Notes: a model not told the origin generated them from the letters alone. A DNA stretch of 32,101 bases from Streptomyces phaeochromogenes (GCF_001418655.1 NZ_LIQZ01000019.1:1-32101), one strand, 5' to 3'. Positions 22,675 to 31,938 are shown, counted from the stretch's first letter. Translations and numbers: made by a program.

Positions 22675-23799
22675 ATGACGAGCATCGGTGGTGCGGAGAT
22701 GGTCGACTGGAATCTCGCGGTGGCGACCGCGACCCGGCTGGTAAGGCCGGGTCCAGAAGTGAGCCGCGACGAGGCCAGGGCCGTCGTCGCGGAGCTGCGC
22801 CGGCACGCGAAGGCCTCGGAGGAGCACGTCCGCGGCTTCACGCGGATGGGCGGCGACGACCTCCACGACACTCCCATCCTCGTCGTCGACCGCCCGGGCT
22901 GGGTCCGGGCGAACGTCGCCGGGTTCCGGGAACTGCTCAAACCGCTGCTCGACAAGATGCAGGAACGTCGCGGCAGCACCCCCGGCGGAGCCGTCCTGGG
23001 CGCCGTCGGCGGCAAGGTCACCGGCGTCGAGCTGGGCATGCTGCTGTCCTTCCTCTCCTCCCGGGTCCTCGGCCAGTACGAGACGTTCGCCCCGGCCACT
23101 CGCGAACTCCCGGCCGGCGAGAACGGAGGGGGCAGGCTCCTCCTGGTCGCGCCGAACATCGTGCACGTGGAGCGCGAACTCGACGTACAGCCCCACGACT
23201 TCCGGCTCTGGGTCTGCCTCCACGAGGAGACCCACCGCACGCAGTTCACGGCCGTGCCCTGGCTGCGTGACCACCTGGAGGGCGAAATCCAGTCTTTCTT
23301 GGGAGAGACCGAGGTCGACCCCATGACCGTTCTGGAGCGCGTCCGTGAGGCCGCCCAGTCCCTCGCGGGCGGCCGGCCCGAGGGCGAGGAGGGCGACGAC
23401 CAGCGCTCCATCGTCGAGATCGTGCAGACCCCGGCCCAGCGCGAGATCCTCGGCCGGCTGACCGCCGTGATGTCCCTCCTGGAGGGCCACGCCGACTTCG
23501 TCATGGACGGTGTCGGCCCCGCAGTCGTCCCGTCCGTCGCCGAGATCCGCGAGAAGTTCCAGCAGCGACGCGCCCGCGGCGCCTCCCGCCTGGACCTGGC
23601 CCTGCGCAAGCTCCTCGGGCTCGACGCCAAACTGCGCCAGTACCGCGACGGGGAGCGATTCGTACGCGCGGTCGTGGACGAGGTCGGCATGGACGGCTTC
23701 AACCGGGTGTGGACCTCTCCGAACACGCTCCCCACCAAGACGGAGATCGCCAAACCGGCGGACTGGGTCGCGCGGGTGCACCGTAAGGCAGAGTCGTGA
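22675..23799 (+). CDS. DUF2342 zinc-dependent metalloprotease-like protein
   Basis: A 374-residue actinobacterial DUF2342 protein, often annotated as coenzyme-F420-biosynthesis-associated or zinc-dependent metalloprotease. The metal motif HEETH (183-187, in WVCLHEETHRTQFTAVPW) is clear and a third ligand may lie in LLEGHADFVMD (about 266-276). The N-terminus MVDWNLAVATATRLVRPGP and the C-terminal SPNTLPTKTEIAKPADWVARVH are typical. No substrate is established. A -10-like TACGGT (22662-22667) ends 7 nt before the ATG and there is no ribosome-binding site, so the mRNA may be leaderless. It sits just upstream of tilS, an arrangement I recall from other Streptomyces. Confidence 0.88.
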   Translation: MTSIGGAEMVDWNLAVATATRLVRPGPEVSRDEARAVVAELRRHAKASEEHVRGFTRMGGDDLHDTPILVVDRPGWVRANVAGFRELLKPLLDKMQERRGSTPGGAVLGAVGGKVTGVELGMLLSFLSSRVLGQYETFAPATRELPAGENGGGRLLLVAPNIVHVERELDVQPHDFRLWVCLHEETHRTQFTAVPWLRDHLEGEIQSFLGETEVDPMTVLERVREAAQSLAGGRPEGEEGDDQRSIVEIVQTPAQREILGRLTAVMSLLEGHADFVMDGVGPAVVPSVAEIREKFQQRRARGASRLDLALRKLLGLDAKLRQYRDGERFVRAVVDEVGMDGFNRVWTSPNTLPTKTEIAKPADWVARVHRKAES

Positions 23800-23972
23800 A
23801 TTGAATCCGGCCGACGGCAGGTGAACGCCCCTCCAATCACCCGTCCGAGGGACCGTGAGCGATGGGTAGGCGTGCAATGCTCGGGGAACGGCCCAGTTCT
23901 GTCACCATCTACACACTCTGAGTGACCGAACCTCGGGCTCACCCCCCGACAATTTCATGAAGGGAACCGGAC

Positions 23973-25034
23973 ATGGGTCCCCATCCTGCGGTCGCGGCGA
24001 TACGCCTGGCGGTCCGCCGCGTGCTCCATGACGTCCTCACCGATCACACGCCCTCCCCTGACGCCACCTCCGCCCCCTCCGCCTCCCCGGGCACCTCGCA
24101 CGAGCAGCCGCCCCCGCCGCTCGTGCTCGTCGCGTGCTCCGGCGGCGCCGACTCCATGGCGCTCGCCTCCGCCCTCGCCTTCGAAGCCCCCAAACTCGGC
24201 ATCCGCGCCGGCGGTGTCACCGTGGACCACGGTCTGCAGCCCGGCTCCGACCTGCGTGCCGCAGAGGTGGTGCTGCGCCTCAACGAACTCGGCCTGGCCC
24301 CGGTCGAGTCCGTGGCCGTCACCGTCGGCCGGGAGGGCGGGCCCGAGGCCGCGGCCCGCGACGCCCGCTACGGCGCCCTGGACGCCGCCGCCGAGCGCCA
24401 CGGCGCCGCCGCGGTCCTGCTCGGCCACACCCGCGACGACCAAGCCGAAACCGTCCTGCTCGGCCTGGCCCGCGGCTCCGGCATCCGTTCCCTGTCCGGA
24501 ATGGCCGCCGTCTCCGGAGGGCCGGGAGCCGCCCGCCGCTACCGCCGCCCCTTCCTGCACCTCGACCGGCAGACCGCCCGCAAGGCCTGCATGGTCCAGT
24601 CCCTGCCCGTGTGGGACGACCCGCACAACGCCGATCCGGCGTACACCCGTTCCCGGCTGCGCCACGAGGGACTGCCCGCCCTGGAGAAGGCGCTCGGCAA
24701 GGGCGTCGTCGAGGCACTCGCCCGTACGGCCCAGTTGTCCCGTGACGACGCCGACGCGCTCGACGCGTGGGCGGGTCAGGCCGAGGCGTCCGTGCGCGAC
24801 GCCACGGGCCTCCTGGAGTGCGCCAAGCTGTACGCCCTGCCGCCCGCCGTGCGCCGCCGTATCCTGCGCCGCGCCGCCATCGAGGCCGGGGCGCCCGCCG
24901 GTTCGCTGTTCGCCCGGCACATCGAAGAGGTCGACCGGCTGATCACCGGATGGCGCGGTCAGGGAGCCATCAACCTCCCGGGCAAAGTCGTCGCCCAGCG
25001 GCAGGGTGGCAGACTGGTGATTCGGCAAGGCTGA
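23973..25034 (+). CDS. tilS: tRNA(Ile)-lysidine synthetase
   Basis: A 353-residue N-type ATP pyrophosphatase that changes cytidine 34 of the CAU-anticodon tRNA-Ile to lysidine, making it read AUA. The PP-loop SGGADS is at 56-61 ([19 protein letters not shown]). Further family motifs are [39 protein letters not shown] and RRPFL. A disordered Pro/Ser insert (about 24-48) separates the first helix from the PP-loop. The C-terminal half is short compared with the E. coli enzyme, as usual in actinobacteria. ATG 23973 follows AGGGAA. hpt lies 107 bp downstream, the common tilS-hpt-ftsH order. Confidence 0.95.
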   Translation: MGPHPAVAAIRLAVRRVLHDVLTDHTPSPDATSAPSASPGTSHEQPPPPLVLVACSGGADSMALASALAFEAPKLGIRAGGVTVDHGLQPGSDLRAAEVVLRLNELGLAPVESVAVTVGREGGPEAAARDARYGALDAAAERHGAAAVLLGHTRDDQAETVLLGLARGSGIRSLSGMAAVSGGPGAARRYRRPFLHLDRQTARKACMVQSLPVWDDPHNADPAYTRSRLRHEGLPALEKALGKGVVEALARTAQLSRDDADALDAWAGQAEASVRDATGLLECAKLYALPPAVRRRILRRAAIEAGAPAGSLFARHIEEVDRLITGWRGQGAINLPGKVVAQRQGGRLVIRQG

Positions 25035-25041
25035 AAAAGGG

Positions 25042-25108
25042 TTCCCCTTCGGGGAGCGACCCGCCCCGGAGGGCAACCCCTTCGGGGAGCGGCTCCTCTT
25101 CGGGGAGG
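25042..25108 (+). repeat. Three tandem hairpins with UUC/UUCG loops between tilS and hpt
   Basis: The unit CCCCTTCGGGGAGCG[AG]C occurs at about 25044-25060 and 25077-25093, with a diverged third copy (CCTCTTCGGGGAGGGCC) at about 25096-25112. Each forms a small CCCC/GGGG hairpin with a UUC or UUCG loop. They fill most of the tilS-hpt gap. Confidence 0.7.
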
Positions 25109-25141
25109 GCCGGGAAGCAGCCGGTGGGACGACCGAAAGTG

Positions 25142-25702
25142 ATGCGGGTGGACGCGAAAGACCTGGGCACCGACCTCCAGTCGGTGCTCATCACCAAGGA
25201 AGAGATCGACGCGAAGCTCGGCGAGCTGGCCGCGAAGATCGACGCGGAGTACGCGGGCAAGGACCTGCTGATCGTCGGTGTCCTCAAGGGCGCCGTGATG
25301 GTCATGGCGGACCTGGCCCGGGCCCTGTCCACCCCCGTCACGATGGACTGGATGGCGGTGTCGTCGTACGGGGCGGGCACCCAGTCCTCCGGAGTGGTGC
25401 GGATCCTCAAGGACCTCGACACCGACATCAAGGGCAAGCACGTCCTGATCGTCGAGGACATCATCGACTCCGGGCTCACACTCTCCTGGCTCATCTCCAA
25501 CCTGGGTTCCCGCGAGCCCGCGTCGCTCAAGGTGTGCACGCTGCTGCGCAAGCCGGAGGCCGCGAAGGTCGCGATCGACGTGGAGTGGGTCGGCTTCGAC
25601 ATTCCCAACGAGTTCGTCATCGGGTACGGCCTCGACTACGCGGAGAAGTACCGGAACCTGCCGTTCGTCGGTACGCTCGCGCCTCACGTCTACGGCGGCT
25701 GA
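25142..25702 (+). CDS. hpt: Hypoxanthine phosphoribosyltransferase
   Basis: A 186-residue purine-salvage enzyme that joins hypoxanthine or guanine to PRPP. The PRPP-binding motif is [11 protein letters not shown] (104-114). Other features are [33 protein letters not shown] and the C-terminal [20 protein letters not shown] that contacts the base. ATG 25142 is taken; GTG 25139 and GTG 25148 are in or near frame alternatives and none has a strong ribosome-binding site. It lies between tilS and ftsH in the usual block. Confidence 0.95.
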   Translation: MRVDAKDLGTDLQSVLITKEEIDAKLGELAAKIDAEYAGKDLLIVGVLKGAVMVMADLARALSTPVTMDWMAVSSYGAGTQSSGVVRILKDLDTDIKGKHVLIVEDIIDSGLTLSWLISNLGSREPASLKVCTLLRKPEAAKVAIDVEWVGFDIPNEFVIGYGLDYAEKYRNLPFVGTLAPHVYGG

Positions 25703-25914
25703 GGCACCCTGGAGGGACGGCGTCCCACTGAGGGGGGTCCAACCCCTGTAGGACGTACGGGAACCCCAGCGGGTTTCGCGCCGTTGGAGCATGCGTAGAC
25801 GGGTTTGTCAGCCGGACCGCGCAGCTTCGGGTGACAATGCTGAGGTACCGTCCGAAGAACAGTCTTATCAAACTCACTATGGCAGGAGGGACGGGGCGGC
25901 ACCGCTCCGTATGG

Positions 25915-27954
25915 ATGGACGTGAAGCGATACTTCCGTGGGCCGGTCATGTGGATCGTGCTGGCCGTCCTTGCCGTGGTCGTGTTGATGCAGGTCGTCGG
26001 CTCGTCCGGTGGCTACAAGACGGTGGACACAGGCCAGGTCGTCCAGGCGATCAATGACAACAAGGTCCAGCAGGCCAAGCTCACCACCGGCGACGAGCAG
26101 GTCATCAAGATCGAGCTCAAGGACGGTACAAAGGTCGAGGGCAGCTCGAAGATCCAGGCGAGCTACATCGGCGACCAGGGCGTGGCCCTGGCCACCACCC
26201 TCCAGGACAAGTACCAGAACAAGCAGATTCCGGACGGCTACACGGTCTCGCCGACCAAGCAGAACGCTTTCGTCGGCATCCTGCTGTCCCTGCTCCCCTT
26301 CGTCCTCATCGTCGTCGTCTTCCTGTTCCTGATGAATCAGATGCAGGGCGGCGGCTCCCGGGTCATGAACTTCGGGAAGTCCAAGGCGAAGCTCATCACC
26401 AAGGACACCCCGAAGACGACGTTCGCCGATGTGGCGGGCTCGGACGAGGCGGTCGAGGAGCTCCACGAGATCAAGGAGTTCCTCCAGGAGCCGGCGAAGT
26501 TCCAGGCCGTCGGCGCGAAGATCCCCAAGGGTGTGCTCCTGTACGGGCCTCCCGGTACGGGCAAGACGCTGCTCGCGCGTGCTGTCGCGGGTGAGGCGGG
26601 CGTCCCGTTCTACTCGATCTCCGGTTCCGACTTCGTCGAGATGTTCGTCGGTGTCGGTGCCTCCCGGGTCCGTGACCTCTTCGAGCAGGCCAAGGCGAAC
26701 GCCCCGGCGATCGTCTTCGTCGACGAGATCGACGCGGTCGGCCGCCATCGCGGCGCCGGCCTCGGCGGCGGTCACGACGAGCGCGAGCAGACGCTGAACC
26801 AGCTGCTCGTCGAGATGGACGGCTTCGACGTCAAGGGCGGTGTGATTCTCATCGCCGCCACGAACCGTCCGGACATCCTCGACCCGGCCCTCCTGCGCCC
26901 CGGCCGCTTCGACCGCCAGATCGCGGTCGACCGCCCGGACATGCAGGGCCGTCTGGAGATCCTCAAGGTCCACCAGAAGGGCAAGCCGGTCGCTCCGGAC
27001 GTCGACCTGGGCGCGGTTGCCCGGCGTACGCCCGGCTTCACGGGCGCCGACCTGTCGAACGTGCTGAACGAAGCCGCGCTGCTCACCGCACGCAGCAACC
27101 TGAAGCTCATCGACAACAACATGCTCGACGAGGCGATCGACCGTGTGGTCGCGGGCCCGCAGAAGCGGACCCGGATCATGTCGGACAAGGAGAAGAAGAT
27201 CACCGCGTACCACGAGGGCGGACACGCCCTGGTCGCGGCGGCTTCTCCGAACTCCGACCCGGTCCACAAGATCACGATCCTCTCCAGAGGCCGTGCTCTC
27301 GGCTACACGATGGTCCTGCCCGACGAGGACAAGTACTCCACGACCCGCAACGAGATGCTCGACCAGCTGGCATACATGCTGGGCGGGCGCGCGGCCGAGG
27401 AGCTCGTCTTCCACGACCCGACCACGGGTGCCGCGAACGACATCGAGAAGGCCACCGCCACGGCCCGCGCGATGGTCACGCAGTACGGCATGACCGAGCG
27501 TCTCGGCGCGATCAAGTTCGGCGGCGACAACACCGAGCCCTTCCTGGGCCGGGAGATGTCGCACCCGCGCGACTACTCGGAAGAGGTCGCCGCGCTCGTC
27601 GACGAAGAGGTCAAGAAGCTCATCGAGAACGCGCACAACGAGGCCTGGGAGATCCTGGTCGAGAACCGCGACGTGCTGGATGCGCTGGTCCTCCAGCTGC
27701 TGGAGAAGGAGACGCTGAGCAAGGAGCAGATCGCCGAGGTCTTCGCTCCCCTCATCAAGCGTCCGGCCCGCCCCGCGTGGACCGGTTCCTCCCGGCGCAC
27801 GCCGTCCACCCGCCCGCCGGTGCTCTCCCCCAGGGAGCTGTCACTGACGAACGGGACGAACGGCGCCAGCCCCGCGATCACCGCGAGCACCAAGGCCTCC
27901 ACCGAGGCGCTCCCGGTGACCGAGTCGGCCCCGGAGGACCGTTCCGAGAGCTGA
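25915..27954 (+). CDS. ftsH: ATP-dependent zinc metalloprotease FtsH
   Basis: A 679-residue membrane AAA protease that degrades misfolded and regulatory membrane proteins as a hexamer. Two membrane segments (about 11-28 and 118-141) flank an extracytoplasmic domain. The AAA module has Walker A GPPGTGKT (211-218), the pore motif MFVGVG, Walker B VFVDEID (267-273) and the arginine-finger region [19 protein letters not shown] (317-335). The protease site is HEGGH (433-437), with a later Asp ligand in [10 protein letters not shown]. The Pro/Ser/Thr-rich C-terminal tail is disordered. The frame is open from 25831; ATG 25879 and GTG 25831 are alternative starts, and ATG 25915 gives the usual [11 protein letters not shown]-terminus but lacks a ribosome-binding site. 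Confidence 0.96.
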   Translation: MDVKRYFRGPVMWIVLAVLAVVVLMQVVGSSGGYKTVDTGQVVQAINDNKVQQAKLTTGDEQVIKIELKDGTKVEGSSKIQASYIGDQGVALATTLQDKYQNKQIPDGYTVSPTKQNAFVGILLSLLPFVLIVVVFLFLMNQMQGGGSRVMNFGKSKAKLITKDTPKTTFADVAGSDEAVEELHEIKEFLQEPAKFQAVGAKIPKGVLLYGPPGTGKTLLARAVAGEAGVPFYSISGSDFVEMFVGVGASRVRDLFEQAKANAPAIVFVDEIDAVGRHRGAGLGGGHDEREQTLNQLLVEMDGFDVKGGVILIAATNRPDILDPALLRPGRFDRQIAVDRPDMQGRLEILKVHQKGKPVAPDVDLGAVARRTPGFTGADLSNVLNEAALLTARSNLKLIDNNMLDEAIDRVVAGPQKRTRIMSDKEKKITAYHEGGHALVAAASPNSDPVHKITILSRGRALGYTMVLPDEDKYSTTRNEMLDQLAYMLGGRAAEELVFHDPTTGAANDIEKATATARAMVTQYGMTERLGAIKFGGDNTEPFLGREMSHPRDYSEEVAALVDEEVKKLIENAHNEAWEILVENRDVLDALVLQLLEKETLSKEQIAEVFAPLIKRPARPAWTGSSRRTPSTRPPVLSPRELSLTNGTNGASPAITASTKASTEALPVTESAPEDRSES

Positions 27955-27996
27955 TCCAGGCTCGGGTGCGATACACCTCACCAGGTCCGGAACGAA

Positions 27997-28036
27997 ATGC
28001 CGCGCCCCCCAGGTCTTAGCCTGGGGGGCGCGGCAT
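27997..28036 (+). terminator. Terminator of ftsH
   Basis: A perfect 17-bp inverted repeat, ATGCCGCGCCCCCCAGG and CCTGGGGGGCGCGGCAT, with a 6-nt TCTTAG loop, then CGTTGT. It separates ftsH from folE. Confidence 0.9.
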
Positions 28037-28101
28037 CGTTGTATGCCCGAACATGAGACGCGTGATCCGTACGCGTCACAGGCTCAGGAACGAGGCACGA
28101 G

Positions 28102-28707
28102 ATGACCGATCCCGTGACGCTGGACGGCGAGGGCACGATCGGCGAGTTCGACGAGAAGCGCGCCGAGAACGCCGTACGAGAGCTGCTGATCGCGGTCGGT
28201 GAGGACCCGGACCGTGAGGGGCTGCGGGAGACGCCGGGGCGGGTGGCCCGGGCGTACAAGGAGATCTTCGCGGGGTTGTGGCAGACGCCCGAGGACGTGC
28301 TGACGACGACGTTCGATCTCGGCCACGACGAGATGATCCTGGTGAAGGACATCGAGGTGTTCTCGACCTGCGAACACCATCTGGTGCCGTTCAGGGGCGT
28401 CGCGCACGTCGGGTACATCCCGAGCACGAACGGCAAGATCACGGGGCTGTCGAAGCTGGCGCGGCTCGTGGACGTCTACGCCCGCCGGCCGCAGGTGCAG
28501 GAACGGCTCACCACGCAGATCGCCGAATCCCTGATGGAGATCCTGGAGCCGCGTGGCGTGATCGTGGTGGTCGAGTGCGAGCACATGTGCATGTCCATGC
28601 GGGGGATTCGCAAGCCGGGGGCCAAGACCATAACGTCGGCCGTTCGGGGGCAGCTGCGGGATGCCGCCACCCGTAATGAGGCCATGAGTCTGATCATGGC
28701 TCGCTGA
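28102..28707 (+). CDS. folE: GTP cyclohydrolase I
   Basis: A 201-residue enzyme for the first step of folate synthesis, GTP to dihydroneopterin triphosphate. The zinc ligands Cys90 and His93 ([11 protein letters not shown]) and Cys163 ([14 protein letters not shown]) are all present. The substrate-binding [14 protein letters not shown] and [16 protein letters not shown] follow the family closely. ATG 28102 follows GAGG. The gene has its own terminated space after ftsH and lies next to the oppositely oriented folP-folB-folK genes. Confidence 0.97.
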   Translation: MTDPVTLDGEGTIGEFDEKRAENAVRELLIAVGEDPDREGLRETPGRVARAYKEIFAGLWQTPEDVLTTTFDLGHDEMILVKDIEVFSTCEHHLVPFRGVAHVGYIPSTNGKITGLSKLARLVDVYARRPQVQERLTTQIAESLMEILEPRGVIVVVECEHMCMSMRGIRKPGAKTITSAVRGQLRDAATRNEAMSLIMAR

Positions 28708-28766
28708 GCGCGGTGGGTCGCTTCGTGAGGTGGTCTTCCCTCGTGGGAACGCTTCGCGGTAAGTAG

Positions 28767-28824
28767 GTGCGGGCTCGTTGTGGCTGGGCGCGCAGTTCCC
28801 CGCGCCCCTTCTGGTGCGGGGCGG
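28767..28824. repeat. Hairpin plus dispersed 3' repeat, copy 3
   Basis: Read leftward, GAAGGGGCGCGGGGAACTGC is followed by GCGCCCAGCCACAACGAGCCCGCAC. This is the same module as at 22526-22578, and as the outer parts of 18519-18598. It begins 3 bp after the stop of the leftward DUF3180 gene and probably acts as its terminator; folE converges on it from the other side. Confidence 0.65.
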
Positions 28825-28827
28825 TGC

Positions 28828-29313
28828 TTACGTCGCGCGGGCCGTGCCGCCGTTCGTGTCGTCGTCCTCCGGGAGTTTGCAGACGCGCTCCAGGAAGAAG
28901 GCGGCCGCTATGACGGCGAGGCCCGCGAGGACGGAGAAGCCGGCGTAGATGGCCTGGTCGCGGCGGGCGGGGATGTCGAGGGACTCCAGGAGGAAGACGC
29001 CCGTGCCGCCGTACATACCGGCGACGAGGGCGGCCACGAGGGCGCTGGCCTGGCCGAAAACGACCGCTCGGGCCGCCATCATGGGGTCGACGCCCTTCGC
29101 GTCCGGGCGGCGCTCGCGCTGGGCCTTGAGACGGGCCCGCAGGGAGAGCGCCGTGGCCAGGAGCACGACGGCGATCAGAGCGAGGACGATGGGGGCGGCC
29201 AGCGGGACCCGGGGGAGTGTCCCGACCGAGTTCCACAGGCGGGCACCCGCCCAGGACAGCAACCCGGCGACGAAGAACACCGCGGCCAGCGTCCTGATGC
29301 GCAGCTCTTTCAC
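28828..29313 (-). CDS. DUF3180 membrane protein
   Basis: A 161-residue protein with four membrane segments: LAAVFFVAGLLSWAGARLW, APIVLALIAVVLLATAL, a segment around VVFGQASALVAALVAGMYGG, and GFSVLAGLAVIAAAFFLERV. A charged loop (RARLKAQRERRPDAKGVDP) separates the pairs, and the end is acidic and disordered. It matches DUF3180, a family found next to folK in actinobacteria; its function is unknown. GTG 29313 follows AAGGGG. The gap from folK is 46 bp, so it is probably co-transcribed. Confidence 0.88.
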   Translation of the reverse strand: MKELRIRTLAAVFFVAGLLSWAGARLWNSVGTLPRVPLAAPIVLALIAVVLLATALSLRARLKAQRERRPDAKGVDPMMAARAVVFGQASALVAALVAGMYGGTGVFLLESLDIPARRDQAIYAGFSVLAGLAVIAAAFFLERVCKLPEDDDTNGGTARAT

Positions 29314-29359
29314 ATTGCCCCTTCGATCGACCCGCCTGTGTGCGTCTCGACCTTAACGA

Positions 29360-29968
29360 CTACTCGGGCAGCTGGAGTTCCAGGTCGGCGCGGGGCGCGA
29401 CACCTTCCCTGGGGACGTCGGCGAGCAGGTGCGCCACGGGGCCGCGGCCGGGGAGCTGGGCCTCGGGCTCCACGTCGTACCAGGGGGCCAGGACGAAGGC
29501 GCGCTCGTGGGCCCGGGGGTGCGGGAGGGTCAGGACCGGGTCGTCCGAGACCACGTCCGCGTACGCCACGATGTCCACGTCGATCGTGCGGGGGCCCCAG
29601 CGCTCGTCCCGGACGCGGTGGAAGGCCTCCTCGACCGCGTGGGCCCGCTCCAGGAGCGAGGAGGGCGGGAGGGTCGTCTTCAGCACGATCACCGCGTTGA
29701 AGTACGTCGGCTGGCTGCCGGGGTCCACGCCCCACGGCTCCGTCTCGTACACCGGAGAGACCGCCTTGATGCGGACGCCCGGGGTGTCCTCCAGGGCGTC
29801 GATGGCGCCCTGGAGGGTCTCCAGACGGTTGCCGAGGTTCGAGCCGAGGGAGAGCACGGCGCGCCTGGGGTTCTGCAGGGTCGTGTCGGCGGCGTCCACA
29901 CGCTCCACCACGGAGGCGGGCACCGGCTGTACGGTCGGGTCGCTCTGGCCCTCGGTGAACGCGGTCAT
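29360..29968 (-). CDS. folK: 2-amino-4-hydroxy-6-hydroxymethyldihydropteridine pyrophosphokinase
   Basis: A 202-residue HPPK that transfers pyrophosphate from ATP to the pterin alcohol before condensation with p-aminobenzoate. Signatures are AVLSLGSNLGNR (37-48), VSPVYETEPWG and the HPPK motif RWGPRTIDVDI (123-133), followed by LPHPRAHERAFVLAPW. About 36 extra disordered residues precede the domain compared with E. coli. The ATG overlaps the folB stop (ATGA), so the genes are translationally coupled. Confidence 0.95.
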   Translation of the reverse strand: MTAFTEGQSDPTVQPVPASVVERVDAADTTLQNPRRAVLSLGSNLGNRLETLQGAIDALEDTPGVRIKAVSPVYETEPWGVDPGSQPTYFNAVIVLKTTLPPSSLLERAHAVEEAFHRVRDERWGPRTIDVDIVAYADVVSDDPVLTLPHPRAHERAFVLAPWYDVEPEAQLPGRGPVAHLLADVPREGVAPRADLELQLPE

Positions 29969-30324
29969 ACTCGGCTCCGGGTGATGGTGACGGTCACGTC
30001 GTCGAAGGGGACCGTGATCGGGGCGTCCGGCTTGTGGACGCACACCTCGATCTCCTGGACCCCCTCGTGCTTGAGGCACGTCTGAGCGATGCGCTCGGCG
30101 AGTGTCTCGATGAGGTTCACCGGCTCGCCCTCGACGACGGCCACGACCTCCTCCGCCACGATGCCGTAGTGCACGGTCTTCGTGAGGTCGTCGTCGGCCG
30201 CGGCAGGCCGGGTGTCGAGGCCCAGCGTGAGGTCCACGACGAAGGTCTGGCCCTCTTCGCGTTCCTTGGGAAAGACACCGTGGTGCCCACGGGCCCTGAG
30301 GCCGCGCAGCGCGACACGATCCAC
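29965..30324 (-). CDS. folB: Dihydroneopterin aldolase
   Basis: A 119-residue aldolase that cleaves dihydroneopterin to the pterin alcohol used by FolK. Motifs: LRGLRARGHHGVFPKEREEG, VHYGIVAEEV, the substrate-binding Glu73 in NLIETLAERIA and the catalytic Lys98 in CVHKPDAPI. Of two nearby GTG codons, 30324 is chosen because AGGAG lies 8 nt ahead and it gives the normal N-terminus. The long frame open up to 30663 is not part of the protein. It is coupled to folK. The 235-bp gap on its upstream side holds its promoter. Confidence 0.95.
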   Translation of the reverse strand: MDRVALRGLRARGHHGVFPKEREEGQTFVVDLTLGLDTRPAAADDDLTKTVHYGIVAEEVVAVVEGEPVNLIETLAERIAQTCLKHEGVQEIEVCVHKPDAPITVPFDDVTVTITRSRV

Positions 30325-30559
30325 GCGAATCACTCCTGCAATTGTCGGTAACGGCGGGCTTTCCCGAGTGCGGTCGGCAACACCAGCCTCATTCGAATCT
30401 ACCTGCGAGCACTGACAGCGCTCGCCCACAGGGGGCTCGCCCCGCACGGGGAAAGGAGGGTTCATCGAGTGTTTTCCTGGGGGAACACGACGGCTAACGG
30501 GCTGGTAGCCGCCCATACCCCGGGCCGGTGATCTCAACCTCTGCTTGGCCCCTACCCAC
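30325..30559 (-). promoter_or_regulatory. Upstream region of folB
   Basis: Between the NTF2-like gene stop and folB. It contains a short hairpin CGGCTA/TAGCCG (about 30491-30511) and, read leftward, TAGATT near 30400 as a weak -10 candidate. I see no recognised riboswitch and no gene. Confidence 0.35.
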
Positions 30560-31063
30560 TCAAGCGGGCGACTCGTCCTCTTCTTCCTCGCCGGATTCGG
30601 CCAGTACGGGAGAGGCGTGGTGCGACCAGAGTTTCCAGCCTTCGGGTGTGCGGCGGAACACATTCGTGGCGACGACGAGCTGGCCCACGAGCGGGCCGAG
30701 TTCGTCGCTGTCCTCGGGCGACGGGCCGCCGCTGAGGATGTTCTCCGTACAGGTCACCAGGGCGGTGTCGCCGGTGACCGAAACGTGCACGTCGGTGAGG
30801 AAGAACTGGATGTACTCGGTGTTCGCCATGATCAGCGCGTACGACCTCAGGACCTCGCCGCGGCCGTTGAGCACCGGCCAGCCGGGGTGGACGCAGGAGA
30901 CCTCGCCGGCCTGGGCGGGGTCGTGGAACTCCTCGTCGTGGCCCAGGTCGGACGGGGTCAGCCAGATCGACGACAGCTCCTCGAAGTCGCCCCGCTCCAT
31001 CGCCTCGTAGAAGGCGGTGTTGGCGAGTTCGACCTGCTCGACGTCCGTGTGGGGGGCGCTCAC
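30560..31063 (-). CDS. NTF2/SnoaL-like protein coupled to folP
   Basis: A 167-residue NTF2-fold (SnoaL/DUF4440-like) protein. The fold's opening helix VELANTAFYEAMERGDFEEL, then SSIWL, CVHPGWPVLNGRGEVLRSYA, VHVSVTGDTALVTCTENIL and LVVATNVFRRTPEGWKLWSHH are typical of ketosteroid-isomerase-like and calcium/calmodulin-kinase-association-like small domains. The end is a short acidic tail. GTG 31063 overlaps the folP stop (GTGA) after AGGGAG, so its synthesis is tied to folP. That suggests a role linked to folate, but none is known to me. Confidence 0.85.
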   Translation of the reverse strand: MSAPHTDVEQVELANTAFYEAMERGDFEELSSIWLTPSDLGHDEEFHDPAQAGEVSCVHPGWPVLNGRGEVLRSYALIMANTEYIQFFLTDVHVSVTGDTALVTCTENILSGGPSPEDSDELGPLVGQLVVATNVFRRTPEGWKLWSHHASPVLAESGEEEEDESPA

Positions 31064-31938
31064 CGGTCTCCCTCTGCGATCCGGGCGCCCTCCACGGCCC
31101 GGGCGACCCGGACGGCGTCGGCGGTGGCCCGAACCTCGTGGACACGGACGGCCCACGCGCCCTGATGCGCGGCGAGCGCGGAGACGGCCGCGGTGGCGGC
31201 GTCCCGCTCCCGGGCGGGCGGCGGGGCGCCCTCGGGGCCCGCCAGTACGCGGCCCAGGAACCGCTTGCGGGAAGCGGCCACCAGCACGGGGTGCCCGAGC
31301 TCCCGGAGACGGTCCAGGTGGGCGAGGAGGATCAGGTCGTGCTCGGCCTCCTTGGAGAAGCCGAGGCCCGGGTCGACGACTATGCGGTCCGCGGCGACAC
31401 CGCCCGCCAGAACGGCCTCCACGCGCGCGTGGAGCTCGTCGATGACTTCGGAGACGACGTCCACGTACGACCCCCGTACGGTGCTGCCCTGGAGGAAGCC
31501 GCGCCAGTGCATGACCACGAAGGGGGCGCCCGCGGCGGCGACGGCCGGGATCATCGCCGGGTCGGCGAGGCCGCCGCTGACGTCGTTCACGAGGACGGCG
31601 CCGGCGGCGAGCGAGCGCTCGGCCACGGAGGCGCGCATCGTGTCGACCGAGACGGTGACGCCCTCCGAGGCGAGGCCCCGGACCACCGGGATGACGCGCT
31701 TGAGCTCCTCCGCCTCGTCCACACGGGCGGCGCCGGGGCGGGTGGACTCGCCGCCCACGTCGACCAGGTCCGCGCCCTCCGCGACCAGGTCGAGGCCGTG
31801 CTTGACGGCGGCGGTCGTGTCGAACCAGTGGCCGCCGTCCGAGAAGGAATCGGGGGTCACGTTCACGACGCCCATGACCGCGCAGCGGTCCCATTCCGGG
31901 AGTCCCGCGACTTGGCTGCGCCCGCTCCTTTTGTTCAT
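31060..31938 (-). CDS. folP: Dihydropteroate synthase
   Basis: A 292-residue enzyme that joins the pterin pyrophosphate and p-aminobenzoate, the sulfonamide target. Signature motifs: VMGVVNVTPDSFSDGG (21-36), VDVGGESTRPGA (59-70), VSVDTMRASV, LVNDVSGGL, IVVDPGLGFSK and VLVAASRKRFLG. An acidic/Pro loop AGPEGAPPPARERD follows the SRK motif. ATG 31938 is taken although GGAGG is only about 2-3 nt ahead; a start slightly downstream cannot be excluded. It is the first gene of the leftward folP/NTF2 pair. Confidence 0.95.
   Translation of the reverse strand: MNKRSGRSQVAGLPEWDRCAVMGVVNVTPDSFSDGGHWFDTTAAVKHGLDLVAEGADLVDVGGESTRPGAARVDEAEELKRVIPVVRGLASEGVTVSVDTMRASVAERSLAAGAVLVNDVSGGLADPAMIPAVAAAGAPFVVMHWRGFLQGSTVRGSYVDVVSEVIDELHARVEAVLAGGVAADRIVVDPGLGFSKEAEHDLILLAHLDRLRELGHPVLVAASRKRFLGRVLAGPEGAPPPARERDAATAAVSALAAHQGAWAVRVHEVRATADAVRVARAVEGARIAEGDR

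Noticed and set aside
30325..30559. Possible folate riboswitch ahead of folB
   Set aside because: No tetrahydrofolate riboswitch pattern could be recognised, and that class is mainly known from Firmicutes; only one short hairpin is present.
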